Part shown: positions 11,040-22,398 of the stretch, one piece after another | How positions within the stretch are numbered: position 1 is the first letter of the stretch | Layout of the letters: each line of letters opens with the position of its first letter | Origin: Akebia trifoliata | Lineage: Eukaryota > Streptophyta > Magnoliopsida > Ranunculales > Lardizabalaceae | Assembly (NCBI GenBank): GCA_017979445.1 | Contig: CM030715.1 | Location: 13,665,660-13,729,659 of the forward strand | Length of the DNA stretch: 64,000 nt | Direction: 5' to 3' | The notes under the pieces: generated by a model | Databases searched by the model: none | The model's input: the letters and a program-made list of their open reading frames with translations, nothing else | What the model was told of the DNA's origin: nothing | Position numbers and translations under genes: made by a program

Positions 11040-14010
11040 CTTCTCCAGATCAGCTGGCCAGTATAGTAGGGGCAACTTACGTGGAGAATATCCTATCCTT
11101 CTCGGACTCAGATCTCCCAAAAGAAGGGGCAAGCCACACTAAGCCGTTGCACATCACAGTTGACTGTAACGGGATGAGGGTACCTTTGGTTTTGATCAAT
11201 AACGGGAGTGCACTGAACGTTGCCCTCTGAAAACTGCTACTTGTCTTGGGTTTAAGGCTGAAGATCTTAAGCCCACTAATCAAGGTGTTAGGGCCTATGA
11301 TAACACCAAGAGGGATGTACTGGGAATTTTGCACCTTCGACTGTCCACAGGCATAGCTGAATTTCCTATGGAATTTCAGGTTATTGACATCCAGTCTTCT
11401 TTCAATTTACTGTTAGGGAGACCATGGTTACACCAAATCAAAGCCATCATTTCTACGCTACACCAGAAGGTCAAGTTTATCAAGGATGGGCTAGTAATTA
11501 CTCTTCATGAAGACGCTGAAATTGTAGGGATCGTAAATAGTACTGAGGCCAAAAATGAGCCACTGCTTGAGATTCAGCCAGAACAACAGGGGATAGAACT
11601 TAATGGGTTCGACTTCGAAAAGATATGCTCAGTCCAATGGGATCAAGTCATGAAAGAACATTTTCCAATGGAAAATACCTCTAATTGCTACATGGCCAAT
11701 ATATTCAAGAAAATGAGATTCTTCCCTGGTATGGGCTTAGGTCGCAAGCAGCAAGGTATTAAAGAGGTACCAGTGATTAAAGAGGCCATCGACACATTCG
11801 GACTGGGATATAAGCCTACTAAGGAAGATTGGGCCCAATACTGGAAGACAAAACGGGATAAGGCCATTGCTAAAAGGCAAAGGCATACCACAGATCTCAT
11901 TAAAATGAAGCCCTATCGAAAGACCCTCAATGGTTATTTTGTGAAAGAAGGAGAAGACTTCCGTTACTGTGGGTTCCCAGAGCCTTTCATTGATCACATC
12001 ACAGGTACTCGTTTGCCGGGGTTTGAAATCTTGTTTGGCATGGAATGGCCTGAAAAGGAAGCAAGCACAGAAATTAAGGAGAAGAAAGTTGAAGACTGGC
12101 AGCTCGATCTAGACTCCCTCAACATCGATAAGCTATTCATTGAAGATCATAGTATCTTAGTGTTGTCAGTGGAGAAAGGGATCCCAAATCCTCAGTCTGT
12201 AATCAAACCCGCTGTTGGGTCTCTATCAAATTATCATGTAATCAGTCCTGTGTTGCATGTCAAGGCTGGGTCTGTCGGTCCCATTAGTCCTATTCAGTCT
12301 GACATGCCAGTTGAGTCCTTTATTTCTGTTGAGTCAAGTAAGTTAGTTGTTTCTGCTGAGTCTATTATTTCTAGTGAGTCTGTTTTTCCTGCTGAGTCAA
12401 GTAAGTCTGTCAAGTCTGCAATGAGTCCTGTTACCCCATCTCCTTTTAATGAAATGAAAGAAATTTTTGATTACCCCGAGCGCAATAATAATTTAACTAA
12501 TAATCTGTCTTCGGAGGGAGAATCTTCTGACGAAGAACCTCCCCCTGAAATAATCAAATTACTTGAACAAGAAGAGGAACGTCGGACTCAACCTCTAATA
12601 GAGGAAGTAGAGGTTATCAACCTCGGAACAAAAGAAAGTCCTCAAGAAATTCGTATAGGGGTCACTTTATCTCCTGATGAACGTAAAGGGATAGTAGATT
12701 TGCTCAGAAAGTTCAAAAACGTGTTCGCGTGGTCTTACGAGGATATGCCGGGGGTAAGCACAGATATTGTTCAACATCGGATTCCGTTATATCCTGATGC
12801 TCGACCAATCAAACAGAAAATTCGACGTATGAAGCCGGAATGGACTTTGAAAATCAAAGAAGAAGTTACGAAGCAGATTAACGCTGGATTTTTGGAAGTA
12901 GTAGAATACCCTGAGTGGATTGCTAATGTCGTTCTAGTGCCGAAAAAGGATGGAAAAGTTAGAATGTGTGTGGATTTCAGAGACCTAAACAAAGCAAGCC
13001 CAAAGGATAGTTTCCTTTTACCACACATAGATGTTCTAGTGGACAGTACAGCAGGACACGCGTTGTTGTCCTTCATGGATGGATTTTCAGGGTATAATCA
13101 GATAAAAATGGACCCTCGAGATATGCAAAAAACTTCATTCATCACACAGTGGGGGACCTTCTGCTACAAGGTCATGCCTTTTGGTTTGAAGAATGCTGGA
13201 GCCACCTATCAAAGAGTAGCCACGACTTTACTACATGACATGATACATAAAGAAGTCGAAGTCTATGTAGATGATATGATAGTCAAATCTAAGGAACGAC
13301 AGGGGCATGTTACTGCGTTAGAAAAGTTTCTCACAAGGATTCAAAAGTACCAACTCCACCTTAACCCCCAGAAATGTGTATTTGGAGTAACTTCTGGAAA
13401 ACTATTGGGATTTGTGGTCAGTCAGAGAGGGATCGAAGTAGACCCTGTGAAGATCAAAGCTATCCAAGAGATGCTGCCACCCGAGACTGAAAAGCAGATT
13501 CGAGGTTTTCTGGGCAGAATCCAGTATGTTAGCAGATTCATCGCTAAACTCACCAACATCTGTGAACCTATTTTCAAACTTCTCAAGAAGAATGAACCAA
13601 CAGTTTGGAATGAGCAACGTCAAAAGGCTTTCGAACAAGTCAAGGAGTATCTCTTAAACCCGCCTATTTTGGTTCCACCCACATTGGGCGAACCACTTCT
13701 TCTTTATCTATCAGTCACAGAAGAAGCTATGGGATACATGCTTGCATAGTATGACAAAGATACTCGTAAAGAAATGGCCATCTACTACATCAGTAAGAAG
13801 ATATTAGAGTATGAACGAAAATATTCGACTCTCGAAAAAACCTGCTTAGCACTGGTATGGGCTACTTAGAGACTTCGGCACTATATGCTGTCTCATTCAA
13901 TTATCCTGTTATCTTGGATGGATCCTCTCAAATACCTTTTCGAGAAGCCGGCATTGACAGGGAGAACCGCGCGATGGTTATTGTTGCTATCAGAGTTTGA
14001 CATCACGCAT
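11040..14010 (+). pseudogene. Element C protease, G-patch, reverse transcriptase and RNase H
   Basis: The protease starts near 11130. Its active site reads INNGSALN where the family has IDNG, so the catalytic Asp is lost. A base appears to be missing near 11219-11221, shifting the frame and giving TGA at 11228. From there the frame runs through LLLGRPWL, a G-patch-like segment FFPGMGLGRKQQGI (about 11717-11760), a Ser/Val/Glu-rich repeat (12300-12430), RT with VPKKDGKVRMCVDFRDLNKA and catalytic YVDD (13264-13275), and the connection to RNase H. In-frame TAG codons at 13747 and 13867 interrupt the first RNase H, which continues to LLSEFDI near 14005. The G-patch and linker are features of Ogre/Tat elements. 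The product would be part of a Gag-Pol polyprotein. Confidence 0.9.
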
Positions 14011-14815
14011 GTTACACAGAACTATCAAAGGGAGAGCTGTAGCAGAATACTTGGCAGATCACCCTGTAGTAGAAGGAATAAAGCCTGTCAATCAATTCCC
14101 AGATGAGAACATCTTGCACGTTAAAGAAGAACCGCAGAACCAAACATGGCAGTTGTACTTTGATGGAGCCGCCAATCAAAATGGGTATGGAATTGGGGCA
14201 GTCCTTTTTTCTCCGGAAGGATGCGACATTCCTATTGCTATTAAATTAGCCTTTTCGAACACTAATAACATGGTTAAATATGAGGCGTGCATTGCGGGGC
14301 TCGAAGCTGCTTTGAACCTAGGCATTACAAAAATTAAAATTTTTGGGGATTCAGCCTTGGTCATACATCAGTCATTGGAAGAATGGAAGACTAGGGATGA
14401 AAAGTTGAAACCCTACCATGAGTATTTGTTAAACTTAGTCAGTAAGTTTAAAGCTATCTTGTTCCAGCACTTGTCAAGGGAGGATAACAGATTTGCTGAC
14501 TCCTTAGCAACTTTATCTTCAATGATCCATTTACCCCCTGGTATGGAATTAAGGCCGATCACTGTTGAAGTCAAAGACAAACCCGCATACTGCCATCAGA
14601 TCAACATTGCTACTCGACTACCCGATGGGAAGCCATGGTACACAAACATAAAGAAAGTGTTGGAAAAACAAGAATTCCCCAAAGAAGCATTGAGGAAGGA
14701 ACGACAAACCCTACTAAGATTAGCATCTCAATTCATCCTGTTTGTAGAAAGTTTATACAAAAGGTCTTATGATGGGATTCACTTGTTGTGTGTCGATGAA
14801 GATCAAGCTGAATAG
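14011..14815 (+). pseudogene. Element C second (archaeal-type) RNase H domain
   Basis: After a frameshift near 14010-14025, IKGRAVAEYLADHP leads into YFDGAANQNGYGIGAVLFSP, then YEACIAGLEAAL, IFGDSALVIHQ and HLSREDNRFADSLATL. These supply the D, E, D and D-type acidic residues of an RNase H fold. A second RNase H after the normal one is diagnostic of Tat elements. The linker to integrase ends in TAG at 14813-14815, with homology continuing in the same frame. Confidence 0.88.
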
Positions 14816-14818
14816 ATA

Positions 14819-15880
14819 ATGATTGAACTACATTCAGAAGAATGTGGCCCTCACATGAGCAGGAAAATGTTAGCTAAGAAAATTATGAGACAAGGATACT
14901 ACTGGCCCACGATGGAAACAAATTGTCATCACATGGTCAAAACCTGTCATAAGTGCCAAATACATGCGAACCTTATACATGTGCCATCATCTCAATTAGT
15001 GGGTCTGACTTTACCATGGCCATTCTCAGTCTGGGGAATTGACATTATTGGTAAAATATCGCTTAAGGCATCAAACGGGCATGAATACATTCTAGTTGCC
15101 ATCGATTATTTTACCAAATGGGTCGAAGCTGCCTCTTATGCTGTCCTCACTGCATCTCGAGTTGCAAAGTTCATCCAAACAAACATCATCAATCGATACG
15201 GGGTACCTTCAGAATTGACATCTGATAACGGGTCACGTTTCAAAGTTGAGGTTATCAAATTGTGTTCAAACTTCAAAATCTCACACCACAAATCATCTCC
15301 TTACCGCCCTCAGACTAATGGAGTAGTCGAAGCAGCCAATAAGAATCTCAAGGCTATCATCAGAAAAATGTGTCAATCATATCGAGATTGGTCAGAAAAA
15401 TTGCTATATGCATTATGGGCATATCGAACTTCAATTCGATCCTCTACTGGAGCTACTCCTTACTCCTTAGTGTATGGCATGGAAGCAGTCTTGCCAGTTG
15501 AAATGAAGATTCCATCTCTCAGGGTTTTGTTAGAAAGTCAGTTGTTAGAAGCAGATTGGGTTCGCCAACGGTATGAAGAATTGAATTTGATCGAAGAAAA
15601 ATGACTAAGAGCTTTGTATCACGTGCAAGCTTATCAAAGAAGAGTCGCCCGCGCATTTGACAAAAAGATCAAGACCCGTCACTTACAAGTCGAGGACTTA
15701 GTACTCAAAGAGAATCGGGCACCTATTTTTGACCCTAGAGGGAAGTTCAAACCAAATTGGGGAGGTCCATTCATCGTCAAAGAAATATTACCAGGAAAAA
15801 CTGTTAGGCTTCAAGATCATGATGGAATCGAATTACCAGAACCAACCAACCTTGACCAAATCAAACGGTACTACATTTAA
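14819..15880 (+). pseudogene. Element C integrase, one internal stop
   Basis: The zinc-binding module is H..H..C..C (HSEECGPHMS, then CHKCQIHANL). The catalytic core has WGIDIIG, TSDNGSRF and NGVVEAANKNL, so all of the D, D and E residues are present. TGA at 15602-15604 interrupts before the C-terminal domain, which resumes in the same frame with LRALYHVQAY and a GGPFIVKEI (GPF/Y) motif, ending at TAA 15878-15880. The enzyme would join cDNA ends to the host chromosome. The stop is consistent with CGA to TGA. Confidence 0.9.
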
Positions 15881-16399
15881 GGAGGCCATCTTTGGCCGAA
15901 TCAATTCTCCTATTACCCAGTTCAACATATCCTCAACCCCTTTGCAGTCTTTTCAAAAAGAAAAATTATGCCTTTTTCTTTCTCAGCCCGATCACCTAAC
16001 CTAGGGGAGGGAAGCTTCGAACTACGTTTTGGTCTGATCCCAAAATTCTGGGGTACGTAGGCAACCTGAGAAGTTACTTCAGGCCCGACCACATCAAAGT
16101 AAAAAAAAAAAAAAAATCTATTTCCCTACACAGTAAAAAATCAAGAAAAAAAATTTAAAAGAAAAAGAAATCCAAAATGGGGAAGAAAATTTAAGGAAAA
16201 AGAAAACAATTGAAAAGGAAATGCCATACAAGGGGCATTTGGGTTTTTGAGCCTAGAAATTCCTTTCTTTTTATACCCAGTCCTAAGCTTACCTATAAAA
16301 GTCCTCCTAAGTACCGTACGAAAAGTCAAGGAAGATAGCAAAGCATGATCAGACAGTAACTCTAGAAGTTCAGAGGAGAAAAAGAAGATAAAAAATGAT

Positions 16400-16570
16400 G
16401 AAGCCTGCTAAGTTGAAAACCCGAAAAGGGCGACTTAGGCAAAAATTAAGGCAAGCTCGCAAAGTTGAAAATCTGAAAGGACAACTTTTGCAACAATTAG
16501 AGCCAAGAAAAAAAAGCTCGCTAGATTGAAAACCTGAAAAGGCGATCTAGGCAAAAATTAGAGCAACAAA
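16400..16570 (+). repeat. Three 52-60-bp tandem units in C 3' region
   Basis: GTTGAAAA...CTGAAA(A)GG..GA(A)CTT/GATCT..GCAA blocks begin near 16411, 16463 and 16523. Each unit has a GCTCGC/CCTGCTAAG(A)TTGAAAA...CGACTTAGGCAAAAATTA form, and its two halves are partly complementary (CTTAGG/CTAAG), so short hairpins are possible. Confidence 0.7.
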
Positions 16571-17353
16571 GAAAAACAAAAGAAAATCCCAAGCTGAGAG
16601 CTGTCCGAGCTGAAACATCAGAAGTCCGAATAACCAAGTTCAATACTTAACTTAAACCAGGCATAGACTCAGAAGCCACAAGTATCTTGTCTACGATCGA
16701 TCTGAAATTGTTTACTCCCCCAAGTGAACCAAGGGAGATAAGGGTGAATTCTATGATGAGTCTCGAAAGAAAATAATTTTGTACTCTTGAGCCTGACTCA
16801 AAATCTTCAATAAAATTAATCAAAATTAAAAGTTGAGCCTTTATTGCGCTTGTGGTAATCAATTATTTCAAACCTTCATACAAGGGGCATTTTCTTTCTT
16901 CTTTTCCCCCTTACACTAGGGGCATTTTTTTTATTTGTTGCACGATGTGTTCAATTATTTTCAAGGCCATGTTCATTGTCAAACTAGAAGCATTTTGTTT
17001 TTTAGCAATGTTAATACTAAAAGATATTGAGAACCCCAAATTTAAGGTTACCTTCTTGATAGCAGTTTTTTGAAAAACTCTTGAGGTTCAAAAGAAATAA
17101 AAACTCAGGTTTTAAATTCATAAAACTTTTTGATAAATCCTTGAGGTTCAAACAAAAGCATTTTGGATCTCACATAGGAGATATGACATTCTTTCGTTCT
17201 CCAGATTCTTTTTCAGATCCAATCATTGATCATTTCTTTTTCAGATTCATTATCTTCCAGATTTATTCGTTCTCCGATTCGTTCTAATCAGTTTTCTCCA
17301 AATTCGTTCATTATTTTCCAAAATTCATTCATTCCTCTACCAGTTTTGCTTAG

Positions 17354-17701
17354 TTGCCGCCAAGGGTTATCTTGGATTTTGCTCAGTTTCTGCCAAGGGT
17401 TATCTTGGATTTTGTTCAGTTACCGCCAAGGGTTAACTTGGATTTTGCTCAGTTTCTGTCAAGGGTTAACTTGGATTTTGCTCAGTTTCCGCCAAGGGTT
17501 ATCTTGGATTTTGCTCAGTTTTCGCCAAGGGTTAACTTGGATTTTGCTCAGTTTCCGCCAAGGGTTAACTTGGATTTTGCTCAATTTTCGTCAAGGGTTA
17601 TCTTGGATTTTGCTCAGTTTCCGCCAAGGGTTATCTTGGATTTTGCTCAGTTTCCGCCAAGGGTTATCTTGGATTTTGCTCAGTTATCGCCGAGGGTTTT
17701 C
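17354..17701 (+). repeat. 33-bp minisatellite, about 10.5 copies, in C 3' region
   Basis: Unit CGCCAAGGGTTAACTTGGATTTTGCTCAGTTTT in variants, with TTAAC/TTATC and CGCC/TGCC/CGTC differences. A period that is a multiple of three leaves two overlapping frames open through the whole array (11-residue repeats), but nothing suggests translation. Each unit has a small inverted repeat, CCAAGGGTTAACTTGG. Arrays between pol and the PPT are frequent in Tat/Ogre elements. Confidence 0.88.
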
Positions 17702-17771
17702 TCCTAATTATGCTCAGTTATGCCCAGTTTATGCTCAGTCTATGCTCAGTTTATGCTCAGGTTATGCTCAA
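17702..17771 (+). repeat. 11-12-bp tandem repeat following the 33-bp array
   Basis: About six copies of TATGCTCAGTT with minor variation. The GCTCAGTT core is also the end of the 33-bp unit, so this array probably arose by replication slippage within the larger unit. Confidence 0.75.
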
Positions 17772-18035
17772 ATTTCACAGTACACATACTTGCAAATTTG
17801 CACTTTTTAGTCAGGGAGAATTCTCTAAAATTCAAGGATCTGACACTGTCAGTGAGAGCTCGCGCTAAAGGACTTGACATTTTCTTTTACTTCGGGGAGA
17901 GCTTTACCCTCAAGGATCCGAACACCCTGACGAATTGCTAAATCAGGCTGCAAAATGAATTGTCAGTAGCTTTGGCATTCAGATATCGCACTATCTACCA
18001 AAATAGATTTGCTATCTAGTTTGCTTCAACCCTCT

Positions 18036-18051
18036 GCCAAAGAGGGGCATC
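18036..18051 (+). other. Polypurine tract of element C
   Basis: GCCAAAGAGGGGCATC sits immediately before the 3' LTR TG at 18052. The purine run AAAGAGGGG is the expected plus-strand priming site. Confidence 0.82.
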
Positions 18052-19802
18052 TGTAAACACCGGATTTTTGCACTCGCCAGATTAATCAACTCGTCAACCC
18101 GATCGCAATGATTCCCAATGATGGATGTTAATTCCATTATTTTATTTTGTTACGAGAAATGTTTCAGAAATCCGGATGAGATATCTCGAATTGACAAAAA
18201 CTTAGAAATCACGCTACGCTAGGAAAATACACCCCAGAAACATAGAAATCATCACCTTGCAGACTAAAAAGAAGCTTCACGATAAAAATCACTAAAAATG
18301 ACCAAATTATCAAAATACCCCTTACATCAAAACAACCCTAGAGCCTACGTTACGCTTATGAAAACTCTCTCAAACACATAAAACAACAAATCGAAACCAA
18401 ATAAATCATTTAACTAATTTTAACAGAATTTGATAAAATTACGAAAATGCCCCTCATAAAGTTCATGACCATTTCACACAAAAAATTTCATAATTGACAC
18501 AAAATAACATTTCCATTGAATTCCTTACGAAAAACAGATTCTAAAACATCTTAAAACATTAAAAATCGACTTAAAACGTGAAAACTCCTCTCCGAGGGCA
18601 AAATAGTAATTTTATAATTTTTATAATTAAAAATTTCAAAATTAATAAATAAAATATTAAATAATTAAAGTGAAACATTAATGAAATTAATTTAAAATTT
18701 TGAATTAAAAAAATCGATCAATGGGGCTTTCAAGTAAAATTATTGAGGGTTCGTGAGATATTTCTTTAAGGACCCCTTCATTTGGGGGTCCAAAGAATTA
18801 AAGATATTTTAGAGGGGGGTTCTCCAAAAATGTAAAGTCAATCAAGCAAGACAAAGGTCAAGGTATTAAAGTCAATCAAGTAAGACTAAAGTCAAAATTA
18901 AAGTCAATTAAGCAAGACTGAAGTCAAGATATTAAAAGTCAATCAATTAAGACTAAAGTCAAAATATTAAAAGTCAATCAAATAAGAACAAAAGTCAAAA
19001 GTCATCATAGAGTTCTAATTAAATAATAACTCAATCTAATAGAGTTCTTACTAAAACACAACTCCACCTAAAACAATTATAATTAAAACACAACTCTACC
19101 CAAAACAAGTTTAACTAAAACACAATTCTAATTAAAAGAACTCTAATTAAATACTAACTCTATCCAAATCAACCCCTAAAAAATCTATAAATAGGGGTGC
19201 TCACACCCTATTTTCGTATCAAATCATAAACCCTAAGAGAAGTAGGTCTAAAAGTCCCCCTAACCTCCCATAAACCTTAGTTTTGGAGTCCCAACTCCTT
19301 ACCTAACATTCCTCCTTCGATTTTAGCCTAAGAAACACCTAAAAGCCTTCCAAAAACATCCCAAAATCCATAAAAAACTTGAAGAATTCAGATCCAAGAA
19401 AGTAGATATACCTTACCTCGGAGATCAGGAATCAAATCCGGAGACAGAATGAAGCAAGGAGTACAGTACAAGGAGCAATTTTTGTCGGATCTAGGGTAAC
19501 AAAGTATTTGCTATCGGAAATGTATGACTTTTTTTTATTTATTTATTATTATCTAGGTTTTTAGCAATGAAATTTATTTGGGAAGTTAGTAGAGACCGGC
19601 TTTGGCCGGGCGGGGTTGGTGCCTAACACCTTCCAACCCGGTAACATGATCCCCAAATTCAGCTTTTTTTGGTTCTAGATTAGTTTTTTTTATCCGTTTA
19701 GAGTCATTGATAAGTTTCTAGACCGTAATAACTAGGTGGCGACTTCCAAACCTCAAGGGTCAAAAGCGGATCCGTGCACCCCGCGGATTGAGGGCGCTTT
19801 CA
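18052..19802 (+). mobile_element. Element C 3' LTR
   Basis: 1,751 bp, TGTAAACACC to GGGCGCTTTCA, matching 2808-4554 along its length. The TATA box is at 19186-19193, the repeated GTCAATCAA block near 18835-19010, and the U5 GTGCCTAACACCTTCC near 19618-19634. Two substitutions (CC to GG) lie within the first 14 bases. The TAATC duplication follows at 19803. Confidence 0.93.
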
Positions 19803-19807
19803 TAATC
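19803..19807. repeat. Target-site duplication TAATC, right copy (element C)
   Basis: Partner of 2803-2807. Sequence after it resumes the A-rich tract of solo LTR B. Confidence 0.95.
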
Positions 19808-20207
19808 AAAATTCAAAATTTAAAATCAATACAAATTCAAATGTAATTTAAAATATCAAATTAAATTTCAAATCAAAACATCGACTAAAATAAAAATAAA
19901 AAAAAATTTTGAAATCAACTAATTGGAAACAAAACCAATTCATTAACCAATCACGACTCATTGACGGAGAATTACCGTAGTACGAGTAGCGTAGGAACCC
20001 CCTCTCTCATTCTTTTAAATAAAAGAAAATTCAAAAATAAAAAAATAAAAAAATAAAAAAAACCCACGTTTTTTTTCTCTTCTTCTTCTCCAACGCACGT
20101 CCTCTTTTTCTTCTTCTATAACACTTCTTCTCCAACCGTCCCATCTCCTTGATAACCACCCATGATCTCTCCCACTCTCCCTCTCCCATGGCTGATGAGT
20201 GAACCAC

Positions 20208-20215
20208 TATAAATA
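20208..20215 (+). promoter_or_regulatory. TATA box of solo LTR B
   Basis: TATAAATA in CACTATAAATAAGCAAC, the same form as the TATA boxes of the related C LTRs. If active, it would fire rightward into the U5 and then antisense to the A gag remnant. Confidence 0.6.
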
Positions 20216-21329
20216 AGCAACAAAAGACACTGTTAGGAGAGGGAAAAAAATATTTTTTAGGAAGAGCCATTAAAAGAAAAAAAAAACAGCAGCATAATAA
20301 AGGTAGCTCTTCTTTGTTTTTCAACCTACAGCCTAACAACCTTCCTCTCTATCTCTCTCACGTTCTACCCCCCACAACCTCTTATTTTTGCTCTCCTCTC
20401 CATCATCTCCATAAAAAATAGCAAGTCTCCATATTGATGGTAGCCATTAAACCTGCAACAAGAGTGCTTCTCTTTAGGTTTACCACATCTCTACCTTTCT
20501 CATCTCCATTGAATCTTAATCTATTTTCAATGTCTCCTCACCCAAGCAGCCCATAACAGTCCTTAAAGCTCCATTAATGTCCTCCACAGCCACGCCATTA
20601 AACGTGCTCCACGGTTCTTCTCCATTAATGTCTTCCACAACCACACCATTCTCTACATCTTCTTCACCGTTAAAAAGCAGCAGCCTCACCTCCATCATTG
20701 CTTCTTGAACGCCCCACAGTTTAGCCATCTTCAATCTCTGCCTTCTTCTCCAACTTGTCCCAACAGCAACACACGTTACTTTTTCTTTGTTTCTCTTACA
20801 GCCAGTTAACAGCCACAAAATTAGCAACATCAACGGCACTTTGTTTTTCATTTTTCCTCATATAGCCAACAACCATAGTCAGCCGCACGATACAACTCAC
20901 AAGCTGTTCAAAGTTTTTTTGGAAGGAGTTCAAACATCCAAAGTTATTCGGTGAAGGTGAGTTTTTATTCTTTTTATTTTATTTTTATTTTTATTTTTAT
21001 TTTTTTTTATTTCCTTGATTTTAGTTTTTTTGCACCTAATTCGATTAGTCGATTTTTGAGATATACATGATATTAATGGTGATCTTTATGATTCCAAAAT
21101 ATTAATGGAACGATTCGCTCATTTTTGGTGATAGATTGAACAAATTAACTCATATATATCAAATTGATGAATTGGCTCCTTGGGTGTTCATATTATCGAG
21201 TCAATTTATCGATTTATGATATTATTGGGCCAACCCGCTAACATGGATATTAATCAACTCACTAATATGTGGATTAATTCATGAATTTTGGAACACGTGG
21301 AGGGTAAAGAAATCGATTTTTTTTATCAA

Positions 21330-21870
21330 GATTGTTGAGTTGACTCGCTGATTTTGGGGCCATTGAGAATGCGAATCGAATTTTTGAAAAAAAATTAGGC
21401 ACGTGGGTTAAATCACCGATTTAATACATGTGGTGATTCCAAAAAATTAGGATTCTTTTGGTTAACAAATTGCGAGTCGACTCGCTGATTTTGGGGACAT
21501 TGAGAATTTGAATCAAATTTTTAAAAATTAGACACGTGGGTTAAATCACCGATTTAATACACGTGGCGATTCCAAAAAAAAATTATGATTCTTATGATAT
21601 AAAAATTGCGAGTCGACTCGCTGATTTTGGGGACATTGAGAATGCGAATCGAATTTTTTAAAAATTAGGCACGTGGATTAAATCACCAATTTAATACACG
21701 TGGCGATTCAAAAAAAAAAAATTAGGATTCTTTTGATTAACAAATTGCGAGTCGACTCGCTGATTTTTGGGACATTTAAAATTTGAATCGATTTTATTTT
21801 AAAATTAAGCACGTGGTTAACTCACCGATTTAATACACGTGGCAATTCAAAATTTGTGAGTTAACCCACT
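21330..21870 (+). repeat. About 137-bp tandem array with 14-bp palindrome and G-box, in LTR B
   Basis: Four units, with CTCGCTGATTTT starting at 21344, 21481, 21617 and 21756 (spacing 137, 136, 139), plus a partial fifth. Units 2-4 contain GCGAGTCGACTCGC, a perfect palindrome; unit 1 has a decayed form. Each unit also contains CACGTGG or CACGTGGC (G-box core) and TTAAATCACCGATTTAA. The array lies about 1.1 kb downstream of the LTR TATA box, so it is transcribed leader or R/U5 rather than upstream enhancer. Confidence 0.85.
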
Positions 21871-22393
21871 GAATTTAATGCACGTAATGGTTCAAAAATC
21901 GAATCTCTTTGATAAAATATTGTCAATGAGCCAATTCACTAATCTTATATACGCGGCATTGAAAATCGATTTCGTATTGTTCAAAATATGATCGAATTGA
22001 TCCATTAATTTTTGGTGTCATGTATGCCTCATTAAATCATTTAATTATTTTAACCGTAGGATTTGTTTAGTAAATCCGATGTAATTTGATGATGATTGGA
22101 CCTTAGTTTGACTTTTAATCTTTGAATGTTGACCATAAGATATTTTTGGATCGCAGTAGAGACTGATCATCTTGATCAGGCGGATTCGGTGCCTAACACC
22201 TTCCGAAATCCGTAACCTAACCCCTTATCCATCTCTCTGGTCCACGGACCGACCCATATCCATTTGGAGTTAATTTTGGTTCCTAGACCAAAACTAGGTG
22301 GCGACTCCCTATTCTTTTAAAATCCCAGAGATACGTAAATCGGACCCCTAATCTACTATTCAGCGGACGGCTGCGGGGGTTGAGACGATTTCA

Positions 22394-22398
22394 CCTTC
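22394..22398. repeat. Target-site duplication CCTTC, right copy (solo LTR B)
   Basis: Partner of 1566-1570. Minus-strand gag of element A resumes immediately after it. Confidence 0.9.

Larger units (their letters stand above)
15881..18035 (+). other. Element C 3' noncoding region
   Basis: 2.15 kb between the integrase stop and the PPT. The first 200 bp (CTGGGGTACGTAGGCAACCT and the GAAGTTACTTCAGGCCCGAC context) are followed by a poly-A run, then three successive tandem arrays (16400-16570, 17354-17701, 17702-17771). No gene is supported. The long open frames over the arrays are a consequence of a 33-bp period. Confidence 0.75.
2808..19802 (+). mobile_element. Element C: complete Tat/Ogre-like Gypsy retrotransposon, coding region decayed
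   Basis: About 17.0 kb in this order: LTR (2808-4554), PBS (4556-4573), 3.2-kb leader, ORF1 (7783-8894), gag (from 9225), protease, G-patch, RT, RNase H, second RNase H, integrase (to 15880), 2.2-kb 3' region with three tandem arrays, PPT (18036-18051), LTR (18052-19802). Two RNase H domains, an extra ORF before gag and long noncoding ends are Tat-lineage hallmarks. Both LTRs and the target duplications survive. The first roughly 320 bp of the LTRs differ at about a dozen positions (counted by eye, about 4%), so the insertion is not recent. Confidence 0.93.
19808..22393 (+). mobile_element. Solo LTR B, right part (3' end)
   Basis: It continues the LTR cut at 2807. In order: A-rich tract, a CT-rich region (about 20080-20870), a TATA box at 20208, a palindrome-bearing tandem array (21330-21870), and a U5 block with GTGCCTAACACCTTCC (22191-22206) and AGGTGGCGACTCCC. 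It ends GACGATTTCA at 22393, followed by the CCTTC duplication. The U5 layout parallels element C, showing a related family. Minus-strand open frames at 20031-20339 and 20516-20851 are low-complexity artefacts. Confidence 0.87.

Noticed and set aside
10699..13638. Several minus-strand ORFs of 70-101 codons within element C gag-pol
   Set aside because: Antisense shadows of clearly recognisable gag-pol coding sequence.
17226..17810. 194-codon and 117-codon open frames over the 33-bp array
   Set aside because: Both frames stay open only because the repeat period is a multiple of three; no domain, and position in an element 3' region.
20031..20851. Minus-strand ORFs of 102 and 111 codons in solo LTR B
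   Set aside because: Low-complexity Lys/Glu/Phe-rich translations of a CT-rich LTR stretch, with no family resemblance.
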